Shown: in pieces, positions 11,001 through 13,862 of the stretch
How the letters are laid out: each line of letters begins with the position of its first letter
Numbering within the stretch: the stretch's first letter is position 1
NCBI RefSeq assembly: GCF_000719955.1
Contig: NZ_JOII01000060.1
Span: forward strand, 1-13,862
Source of the DNA: Streptomyces albidoflavus
GTDB taxonomy: Bacteria; Actinomycetota; Actinomycetes; Streptomycetales; Streptomycetaceae
Length of the DNA: 13,862 nt
Direction: 5' to 3'
The notes under the pieces: generated by a model
What the model saw: the letters and a program-made list of their open reading frames with translations, nothing else
The model's database searches: none
What the model was told of the DNA's origin: nothing
Made by a program: the position numbers and the translations under genes

Positions 11001-13862
11001 AAGAGCGCGGGCTGGGTGTAGCCGGTGGTGTCCAGGAGAGCGGCCGTCTCGGAGCCCTCCTCCGCGAAGAGCACCTCACGCAGCGGACGGTCCAGCTCCG
11101 GGTCGAGGAGGGCGGTGATCTCGTCGAGTGCCTTCGCGAACACCGGGTAACGCTCGTACAGTTCACGGCCCATTCCGGCCCGCTGGGAACCCTGGCCCGG
11201 GAAGAGCACCGCGAGCCTGCGCTCCACGGCACGGCCCCGCGCCACCTCCACCGGCTCGTCCTCGGCACCGGTGCCCGCCAGCAGGACCGCGCGGTACTCG
11301 AAGGAGGCGCGGCCGGTGGCCAGGGAGTGGCCGATGTCGAGCGGGGTGGCGCCGGTGACGGTGGCGATCCGGGCGAGCTGCGCGTCGAGCGCCTCCGGGG
11401 ACTTCGCGGAGACGGGCCAGGGCACGGCCGCCGGAGCCGGGGCGGACGCGGCGGCCGGCGCGGCCTCCACGATCTCCGGGGCCTGCTCGATGATGGTGTG
11501 CGCGTTGGTGCCGCTGATCCCGAAGGAGGAGACGGCGGCGCGGCGTGGACGGCCGGTCTCGGGCCACTCCGTGGTCTCGGTCAGCAGGCGGACGTCGCCC
11601 TCGGTCCAGTCCACGTGCGTGGAGGGCCGGTCGATGTGGAGCGAGCGGGGCAGGACGCCGTGCCGGATCGCCATGACGGTCTTGATGACCCCGGCGACAC
11701 CGGCGGCGGCCTGCGCGTGGCCGATGTTCGACTTGATGGAGCCGAGCAGCAGCGGCCGGTCCGCGGGCCGGTCCTGCCCGTACGTCGCCAGCAGCGCCTG
11801 GGCCTCGATCGGGTCACCCAGGGTGGTACCGGTGCCGTGTGCCTCCACGGCGTCGACCTCGTCGGTCGAGAGCCCGGCGCTCGCGAGGGCCTGACGGATG
11901 ACCCGCTGCTGCGAGGGTCCGTTGGGCGCGGTCAGGCCGTTGGAGGCACCGTCCTGGTTGACGGCGGAGCCGCGCAGTACCGCGAGGACCGGGTGGCCGT
12001 TGCGGCGGGCGTCGGAGAGGCGCTCGACGACGAGCATGCCCACGCCCTCGGACCAGCCGGTGCCGTCCGCCGCGTCCGCGAACGCCTTGCAGCGGCCGTC
12101 GGTGGCCAGGCCGCCCTGCCGGGTGAAGCCGGCGTACCCCATGGCGGTGGACATGACGGTGACGCCGCCGGCGAGCGCCAGGTCGGCTTCGCCGGAGCGC
12201 AGCGCGTGCGCGGCCCAGTGGAGGGCGACGAGCGAGGAGGAGCAGGCGGTGTCAATGGTGACCGCCGGCCCCTCCAGGCCGAAGGTGTACGACAGCCGGC
12301 CGGAGATGACACTGGTGGCAAGGCCGGTGGGAGCGTGGCCCTCGGCGTCCTGACGGGAGTTCATGACCAGGGTGGTGTAGTCCTGGCCACTGGTGCCGAC
12401 GAAGACACCGGTACGGCTGCCACGCACCTCCGTGGGGGTGATGCCGGCGCGCTCGAACGCCTCCCAGGTGGTCTCCAGGAGCAGGCGCTGCTGGGGGTCC
12501 ATCGCCAGCGCCTCGCGCGGAGAGATGCCGAAGAAGCCGGCGTCGAAGTCGGCGACGTCGTAGAGGAATCCGCCTTCGGAGGTGGCGCTGCGGCCATGGC
12601 CGCTCTCGCCGCCGCGCTGGAGGGTGTCGAGGTCCCAGCCCCGGTCGGTCGGGAAGGCGGAGATGCCCTCCTGGCCGTCGAGGACGAGCTGCCACAGCTC
12701 CTCGGGAGAGCTGACTCCGCCGGGCATCCGGCAGGCCATGCCGACGATGACGACGGGGTCCTCGGCGAGGGCCGCGGCGACGGGCGTCGGGGCGGTGGCG
12801 CCGGTGGCGCGCTGCTCGTCGAGCAGGGCGGCGATCAGGTGCTCCGCCAGCACGCCGGGCGTGGGGTGGTCGAAGACGAGGGTGGCGGGCAGCCGCAGGC
12901 CGGTGGCGCCGGTGAGGCGGTTGCGCAGTTCGACGGCGGTGAGGGAGTCGAAGCCCAGGTCGTGGAAGTCGCGTTCGGCGTCGATGGCCTGGGCGGAGGA
13001 GTGGCCGAGGACCGAGGCGGCCTCGGCCCGGATCAGGTTCACGGCGAAGCGGAGCCGCTCGTCCTCGCGCAGGTCGAGGAGGCGCCGGGTGAGTTCGTCG
13101 GCGGTACCCGCGCCGCCGACGGCGGTCGCGGCGGCGCGCCGGGTGCCGCGGACCAGGTTGCGCAGCAGCGGCGGCACCTCCCCGGGCATCCGGGTGGAGC
13201 CCGAGGCTCCGAGGGGGACGAGGTGCGGCTCGTCGGAGACGACGGCGGCGTCGAGGAGGGCAAGCCCCTGCTCGACGGTGAGGGCGGGGGCCGCCGACGC
13301 CGACATGCGCCGCACGCCCGCGTCGGTGAGGGTGCCGGTCATGCCGCTGGTCTGCTCCCAGGCACCCCAGGCCAGGGAGAGCCCGGCCAGACCCTCGGCC
13401 CGGCGGTACTGCGCCAACGCGTCCATGAACACATTGGCAGCGGCATAGTTGCCCTGCCCCGCACTGCCCATCACACCGGACACCGACGAGAACATCACGA
13501 ACCCTGCGAGACCCATGTCCCGCGTCAACTCGTGCAGGTGCCACGCAGCGTCCACCTTCGGACGCAACACCCCCGACAACCGCTCAGGCGACAACCCCGT
13601 CACCACACCGTCGTCCAGCACACCCGCCGTATGCACCACAGCCGTCAACGGATGCCCCACCGGCACCGACGCCAACAGCCCCGCCACGGCAGCACGGTCC
13701 GCCACATCACACGCCACCACGTCCACGTGGGCACCCAGCCCGGCCAACTCCTCACGGAAAGCATCCACACCCTCCGCCGCCGGACCACGCCGCGACACCA
13801 GCAACAGACGCCGCACCCCACGCGCCGACACCAGATGACGCGCCACCTCACGCCCCAGACCA
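1790..13862 (-). CDS. Type I modular polyketide synthase, 5'-partial (gene A): KR-ACP / KS-AT-KR(inactive)-ACP / KS-AT-DH-ER-KR-ACP / docking
   Basis: A cytosolic megasynthase that extends a polyketide chain two carbons per module. The reading frame is open from the right edge to TGA at 1792-1790, with about 4,023 codons visible. The first codons read [11 protein letters not shown], the tail of a KR nucleotide-binding loop, so the gene clearly begins outside the window. The GTG at 13846-13844 is an internal valine, not a start. Residues below are numbered from that codon. Order: KR1 (to 213), ACP1 (266-345), KS1 (362-789), AT1 (880-1165), KR2 (1243-1735), ACP2 (1793-1872), KS2 (1887-2315), AT2 (2407-2692), DH (2774-3036), ER (3262-3570), KR3 (3576-3803), ACP3 (3858-3937), docking (3940-4018). 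Both whole acyltransferases carry malonyl-type HAFH. KR2 lacks catalytic residues. There is no thioesterase, so the chain passes on, most likely to the protein of the next gene 37 bases downstream. The exact product and cluster are not recognised. Confidence 0.97.
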   Translation of the reverse strand, partial: GLGREVARHLVSARGVRRLLLVSRRGPAAEGVDAFREELAGLGAHVDVVACDVADRAAVAGLLASVPVGHPLTAVVHTAGVLDDGVVTGLSPERLSGVLRPKVDAAWHLHELTRDMGLAGFVMFSSVSGVMGSAGQGNYAAANVFMDALAQYRRAEGLAGLSLAWGAWEQTSGMTGTLTDAGVRRMSASAAPALTVEQGLALLDAAVVSDEPHLVPLGASGSTRMPGEVPPLLRNLVRGTRRAAATAVGGAGTADELTRRLLDLREDERLRFAVNLIRAEAASVLGHSSAQAIDAERDFHDLGFDSLTAVELRNRLTGATGLRLPATLVFDHPTPGVLAEHLIAALLDEQRATGATAPTPVAAALAEDPVVIVGMACRMPGGVSSPEELWQLVLDGQEGISAFPTDRGWDLDTLQRGGESGHGRSATSEGGFLYDVADFDAGFFGISPREALAMDPQQRLLLETTWEAFERAGITPTEVRGSRTGVFVGTSGQDYTTLVMNSRQDAEGHAPTGLATSVISGRLSYTFGLEGPAVTIDTACSSSLVALHWAAHALRSGEADLALAGGVTVMSTAMGYAGFTRQGGLATDGRCKAFADAADGTGWSEGVGMLVVERLSDARRNGHPVLAVLRGSAVNQDGASNGLTAPNGPSQQRVIRQALASAGLSTDEVDAVEAHGTGTTLGDPIEAQALLATYGQDRPADRPLLLGSIKSNIGHAQAAAGVAGVIKTVMAIRHGVLPRSLHIDRPSTHVDWTEGDVRLLTETTEWPETGRPRRAAVSSFGISGTNAHTIIEQAPEIVEAAPAAASAPAPAAVPWPVSAKSPEALDAQLARIATVTGATPLDIGHSLATGRASFEYRAVLLAGTGAEDEPVEVARGRAVERRLAVLFPGQGSQRAGMGRELYERYPVFAKALDEITALLDPELDRPLREVLFAEEGSETAALLDTTGYTQPALFAVEVALHRLLESQGVSPEYVAGHSVGEIAAAHVAGVFSLEDACRLVAARARLMQELPAGGAMAAVQATEAEVAPRLTEGLSLAAVNGPDSVVVSGPESEVTALAAEFVAEGRKTQRLPVSHAFHSALTEPMLDAFREVARSLAYAEPRLPVVSNVTGALAAPGQLTDPEYWVRHVRETVRFADGVRALAERGADAYLEAGPGGVLTALARQTLGTDSEAVTAPALRKDRAEEPALLTALATLHVTGVPVDWAACFEGTGARRVDLPTYAFQHERYWPDTRHPSTGGGSSDPLDGAFWTAVESEDLTRLATDLAVDTEALGAVLPALSTWRRRRRDQAMVDSNRHHETWKPLSLPAGAPAPAGTWLAVVPAAYGEDPWISAVLDAVGTDVVRLTVDTVERHALADRLRALSADGAALAGVVSLLALADTPEAAVTGDPAGVPAAPTAVLFQALLDAGVDAPLWCLTRGAVAVAGSEAVTAPAQAAVWGLGRVAALEHPAVWGGLVDLPSAWDERAARRFAAVLAGHDGEDQVAVRSSAAFARRLVPAPAAEPGDGWQPRGTVLVTGGTGGRGAHVARWLAGAGAAHLVLLGRRGPDAPGADALRAELEAAGARVTLVACDAADRDALAAVLDGIPADTPLSAVVHAAAVVDDGVLDDLTPERFAAPHHARTAPALHLDELTRGLDLDVFALCSSVAGTVGTAGRANLAAATAVLDALARSRRSEGLPATSMAWGAWIGDADEAGGDDAPAAPRAGAGHPAVHPDLALAALRQAVTRPEAAPVLFDPRQPQVLDGLIGMRGNALLRDLPDARQALADAETTRDRARTAASGLAERLRGLPADERTDSVTELVRTHAAAVLGHPGPEAVAADRNFRDLGFDSLTAIELPNRIALATGLRLPATTVYDYPTAQALAEHLLAELLGEQDTPGSGRATPAALAEDPVVIVGMACRLPGGVRSPQDLWAMVSEGRDGIEAFPEDRGWDLATLTTGGADGRGRSATLRGGFLSGAADFDAAFFGISPREALAMDPQQRLLLETTWEAFERSGIDADELRGSRTGVFVGTNGQDYSTLVMNSREDLEGHAGTGLAASVVSGRLAYTFGLEGPAVTVDTACSSSLVALHWAMQALRAGECDLAVAGGITMMSTPSAFSGFTLQNGLAVDGRCKAYADAADGTGWSEGVGLIVVERLSDARRNGHEVLAVVRGSAINQDGASNGLTAPNGPSQQRVIRQALAGGGLTPSDIDAVEGHGTGTPLGDPIEAQALLATYGQDRPADRPLLLGSIKSNIGHTQAAAGVAGIIKTVMAMRHGVLPRTLHVDRPSTHVDWESGAIRLLTEESAWPDSGRPWRAGISSFGISGTNAHTIIEQAPAPAPEPAEPGAALLPGPTPTVVPWPVSAKSEEALDGQIAAVTALDGAAPLDVGHSLATGRARFDHRAVLLARPGTTPWEAARGRAAVRSLALLFSGQGSQRAGMGRELYDRFPVFAEALDAVLARLDTGLTPSLREVLFAEEGSETAALLDTTGYTQPALFAVEVALYRLVESWGVRPGHVAGHSVGEIAAAHVAGVFSLEDACRLVAARARLMQELPAGGAMVAVRATEAEVVPRLTEGLSLAAVNGPDSVVIAGTEDEALALAEEFAAEGRKTQRLPVSHAFHSPLMEPMLDAFRQVAESLEYAEPRIPVVSDVTGALAEPGQLTRAAYWVEHVRATVRFADGVRALAGAGANAFLEIGPGGVLTALAQSVLEADDRDEAVVLPALRKDRDEETALLTAVAGLHVSGVRVDWSAWFTGTGARRTELPTYAFQRERYWPRPAALTGDISTAGLISAEHPLLGAAVPLADSEGVLFTSQISMQVHPWLLDHRVGGTVIMPGTGYLEMAIRAADQVGCARVEELVLAAPMVLDEKHPVSVQVVVGAPDDTGTRSVTFYSRPSDAVDAPWSRHADGFLAVQERTDSFEAPVWPPADAVSVEFDGDYSRTGYGPSFQGLRQVWLRGEEAFVEVALPEEVAGDAQYFGMHPALLDAVQHANGYLGVGSEENPLLPFAWNGVSLHARGATTLRVRITRLGDESVRLTAVDAEGVPVLCAESLVLRAPTVPSAPVATGGQEPVFRLDWTAAPAVKPTEGLTAATLGEDVFGVGTTLASLTELTGPDADPSAAPDFVLVPLAGAGDAAGAGDPDAPGADVPAAVHALTTRTLDLLQQWQAAERLGHSRLVFVTTGAVAAHDTETVRDLAAGAAWGLVRSAQSENPDRFVLLDLDGADAPDTLRALLPDLPGLLGSGDAQFAVREGTALVGRLERLTTAPGLLAPTGTPWRLDTTGKGSLDNLVLAPCPEVLQPLGAHEVRIDVEAAGLNFRDVLNALGMYPGESGPMGTEAAGVVTAVGEAVTGLAPGDRVLGTVPGGFGPVVVADQHYVTQVPEGWTMRDAASVPLVFLTALYAFRDLASVQAGERVLIHAGAGGVGMAAIQLARHVGAEVFATASEPKWETLRGLGLDDAHIASSRDLGFEEKFREVTGGAGMDVVLNALAGDFVDASLRITAPGGRFLEMGKTDIRDPQTTGEVRYQAFDLGEAGPERNKALLGELLDLFAEGALRPLPVRTWDVRRAREAFRFMSQAKHTGKIVLTMPPRWNPEGTVLITGGTGALGGHLARRFARAGMRHLLLTSRRGADAPGAAELAAELRELGAEVTVAACDTADREATAALLDAVPAAHPLTAVVHTAGILDDGVIASLTPERLAAVLRPKVDAAWHLHELTRDLDLAAFLPFSSVAGVMGSPGQGNYAAANSFLDALTRHRRHLGLAGTSLAWGPWAHDGGMTSTLSDTDMRRMQSGGLPPLAVDQGLELFDIARGSDESFLVLVGLAAGAMRGAAPEDLPPLFRSMVRSGRRTAASTDAAGASAALGAKLAGLGAAERVRYVTDLVREQAARVLGHASPKSVDVSQEFRELGVDSLTALELRNHLATATGLRLPATLVFDYPTPTALAEHFVAELAGDDAVPQGPSLLAELDRFETLLSAGDPDEITRAGLALRLGQMLDQVRGNAPEQAGSSVDDDFESASTDEVFAFIDNELGRLGDL
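2036..2275 (-). other. ACP3 domain, acyl carrier protein
   Basis: The motif [16 protein letters not shown] gives phosphopantetheine Ser3893 (2168-2170). It is the last carrier of gene A, and hands the saturated chain over to KS3 of gene B. Confidence 0.95.
2438..3121 (-). other. KR3 catalytic domain, ketoreductase, B-type
   Basis: NADPH-binding loop [15 protein letters not shown]. Catalytic Lys3687 ([11 protein letters not shown]), Ser3710/3711, Tyr3724 in GQGNYAAAN (2675-2677) and Asn3728 are all present. The LDD motif at 3667-3669 and the lid GGMTSTL mark an active B-type KR. It supplies the hydroxyacyl substrate for DH. It resembles KR1 far more than KR2. Confidence 0.94.
3137..4063 (-). 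other. ER domain, enoylreductase
   Basis: An NADPH-dependent medium-chain reductase fold that reduces the alpha,beta-double bond made by DH. Landmarks are [16 protein letters not shown], the nucleotide-binding [13 protein letters not shown] at residues 3399-3411 (about 3614-3652), the PKWETLR and LDDAHI motifs, and the C-terminal GKIVLTMPP. Nothing essential appears to be missing. Because AT2 is malonyl-specific, no alpha-methyl stereocentre results. Part of it, about 3395-3715, has codon use closer to the KR1 patch than to its surroundings. Confidence 0.94.
4064..4720 (-). other. KR3 structural subdomain, upstream of ER
   Basis: The non-catalytic half of the split KR, sitting N-terminal to the ER as usual in DH-ER-KR modules. 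It starts around [10 protein letters not shown]. Visible landmarks are [29 protein letters not shown] and [10 protein letters not shown]. It contains an Ala/Gly/Asp/Pro-rich flexible segment near 4470-4520. Confidence 0.85.
4739..5527 (-). other. DH domain, dehydratase
   Basis: Removes water from the beta-hydroxyacyl-ACP3. It begins at [13 protein letters not shown] (residue 2774). The double-hotdog active site is intact: His2806 in the HxxxGxxxxP motif ([10 protein letters not shown], 5429-5431), GYGPSFQG, and Asp2966 in the DxxxH motif [10 protein letters not shown] (4949-4951). It forms an enoyl intermediate for the adjacent ER. Confidence 0.95.
5771..6628 (-). other. AT2 domain, acyltransferase, malonyl-CoA type
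   Basis: It starts at [13 protein letters not shown] (residue 2409). The nucleophile Ser2500 lies in GHSVGE (6347-6349), and HAFH at 2597-2600 (6047-6058) indicates malonyl-CoA. Long stretches are identical in protein sequence to AT1, including the blocks around [11 protein letters not shown] and GHSVGE. The following linker ends in [12 protein letters not shown] near 5583-5622. Confidence 0.94.
6246..6304. repeat. 59-base direct repeat, copy in AT2
   Basis: Identical base for base to 10827-10885. It encodes the stretch from [12 protein letters not shown] to ELPAGG just after the active serine of the acyltransferase. Confidence 0.95.
6902..8188 (-). other. KS2 domain, ketosynthase
   Basis: Condenses the beta-keto chain from ACP2 with malonyl-ACP3. 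It starts at [16 protein letters not shown]. Active residues are Cys2060 in DTACSSS (7667-7669), His2195 in EGHGTGT (7262-7264; usual EAHGTGT) and His2235 in NIGHTQ (7142-7144). All are intact. Confidence 0.96.
7314..7357. repeat. 44-base direct repeat, copy in KS2
   Basis: Partner of 794-837, in a different gene. The equivalent part of KS1 (about 11889-11934) encodes the same protein but differs at several bases. Confidence 0.93.
8231..8470 (-). other. ACP2 domain, acyl carrier protein
   Basis: The motif [12 protein letters not shown] gives the phosphopantetheine Ser1828 (8363-8365). Immediately after it the sequence reads ELPNRI, where the other two ACPs read ELRNRL and ELRNHL. Pro1835 (8342-8344) therefore replaces the usual Arg within helix II, the helix that partner enzymes recognise. 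The rest of the domain ([13 protein letters not shown]) is ordinary. Confidence 0.93.
8642..10120 (-). other. KR2 domain, ketoreductase, predicted catalytically inactive
   Basis: The full two-part KR fold is present. The structural half begins near [14 protein letters not shown] and includes TWKPL and [13 protein letters not shown]. The catalytic half begins with TGGTGGRG at 1513-1520. Aligned without gaps to KR1 and KR3, the catalytic Lys is Arg1618 (8993-8995), the Tyr is Leu1655 (8882-8884, in GRANLAAAT) and the Asn is Thr1659 (8870-8872). Only the Ser pair at 1641/1642 survives. The lid after WGAW has lost the GM motif and is replaced by an Asp/Ala/Gly-rich stretch. LDD is changed to VDD. 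There is no DH remnant between AT1 and KR2. I infer that the module leaves the beta-ketone unreduced. A residual epimerase role is unlikely because the extender carries no alpha-methyl. Confidence 0.92.
10352..11209 (-). other. AT1 domain, acyltransferase, malonyl-CoA type
   Basis: Loads the extender unit onto ACP2. It begins at [13 protein letters not shown] (residue 882). The nucleophile is Ser973 in GHSVGE (10928-10930). HAFH at 1070-1073 (10628-10639) is the malonyl-CoA signature; methylmalonyl-specific domains carry YASH here. The post-AT linker continues to [12 protein letters not shown] at about residue 1225. Confidence 0.94.
10827..10885. repeat. 59-base direct repeat, copy in AT1
   Basis: Partner of 6246-6304, in the same orientation about 4.6 kb away. 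Flanking bases diverge at synonymous sites, although the protein remains identical over a longer span. Confidence 0.95.
11480..12763 (-). other. KS1 domain, ketosynthase
   Basis: Catalyses decarboxylative Claisen condensation between the upstream chain and malonyl-ACP2. It starts at [16 protein letters not shown]. Active residues are Cys535 in DTACSSS (12242-12244), His670 in EAHGTGT (11837-11839) and His710 in NIGHAQ (11717-11719). The 135 and 40 residue spacings are identical in all three KS domains of the window. It looks fully competent even though the KR of the same module is not. Confidence 0.96.
12812..13051 (-). other. ACP1 domain, acyl carrier protein
   Basis: Carries the growing chain on a phosphopantetheine arm. 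The motif [16 protein letters not shown] places the modified Ser at residue 301 (12944-12946). The end of helix IV is at HLIAALLDE. It ends the partial module that begins outside the window. Confidence 0.95.
13208..13862 (-). other. KR1 domain, ketoreductase, B-type, 5'-partial
   Basis: Reduces the beta-keto group on the preceding module's ACP using NADPH. The Rossmann loop is cut by the window edge. The catalytic set is present: Lys97 in [11 protein letters not shown], Ser120/121, Tyr134 in GQGNYAAAN and Asn138. LDD at 77-79 marks a B-type KR, which normally gives a D-configured hydroxyl. The lid after WGAW retains the usual GM. Whether this module also has DH or ER cannot be known, because these would lie upstream, outside the window. 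Codons from the edge to about 13,395 differ in style from the rest of the gene. Confidence 0.93.

Noticed and set aside
5771..11209. AT1 and AT2 as a very recent duplication.
   Set aside because: The proteins share long identical blocks, but outside the 59-base repeat many synonymous positions differ, for example the active Ser codon TCC versus TCG. Older duplication with purifying selection or limited conversion fits better.
13844..13846. GTG as a possible start codon of gene A.
   Set aside because: The frame continues upstream to the edge, and the residues before it (GGLGRE) belong to the KR nucleotide-binding loop. It is an internal valine.

Overview
The window is very GC-rich with strong G/C preference at third codon positions and lies wholly inside a type I modular polyketide synthase (PKS) locus. 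This points to an actinomycete, most likely Streptomyces or a relative. The genus is inferred from composition and gene type; no marker gene is present. Everything real is on the minus strand. Two large PKS genes run head to tail, and both are cut by the window edges.

In the order of transcription (right to left), gene A occupies 13862 down to 1790 and its 5' end lies outside the window. It shows the end of one module (KR1-ACP1), a complete module KS1-AT1-KR2-ACP2, a complete fully reducing module KS2-AT2-DH-ER-KR3-ACP3, and a C-terminal docking domain before the stop. A 37-base gap with a ribosome binding site (1764-1770) follows. Gene B starts at 1752 with an N-terminal docking coiled coil, then KS3 and the first residues of an acyltransferase, and runs off the left edge.

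Both complete acyltransferases carry HAFH, the malonyl-CoA signature. KR1 and KR3 have complete active sites and the LDD motif of B-type ketoreductases. KR2 has lost its catalytic Lys, Tyr and Asn (now Arg, Leu and Thr) and its usual lid motif, so its module should leave a ketone. DH, ER and KR3 look intact, so the last module of gene A should form a saturated methylene. Together the two modules predict a ketone followed by three CH2 groups at the thioester end handed to gene B. The matching docking domains at the end of A and the start of B suggest direct chain transfer.

No RNA genes, mobile elements, CRISPR arrays, regulators or tailoring enzymes are visible. The most notable signals are the degenerate but retained KR2, a proline in helix II of the ACP next to it, and patches of different codon style (clearest at the start of gene A's visible part) that suggest the genes are recombinational mosaics. 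I see no evidence for an undescribed class of system beyond this PKS.
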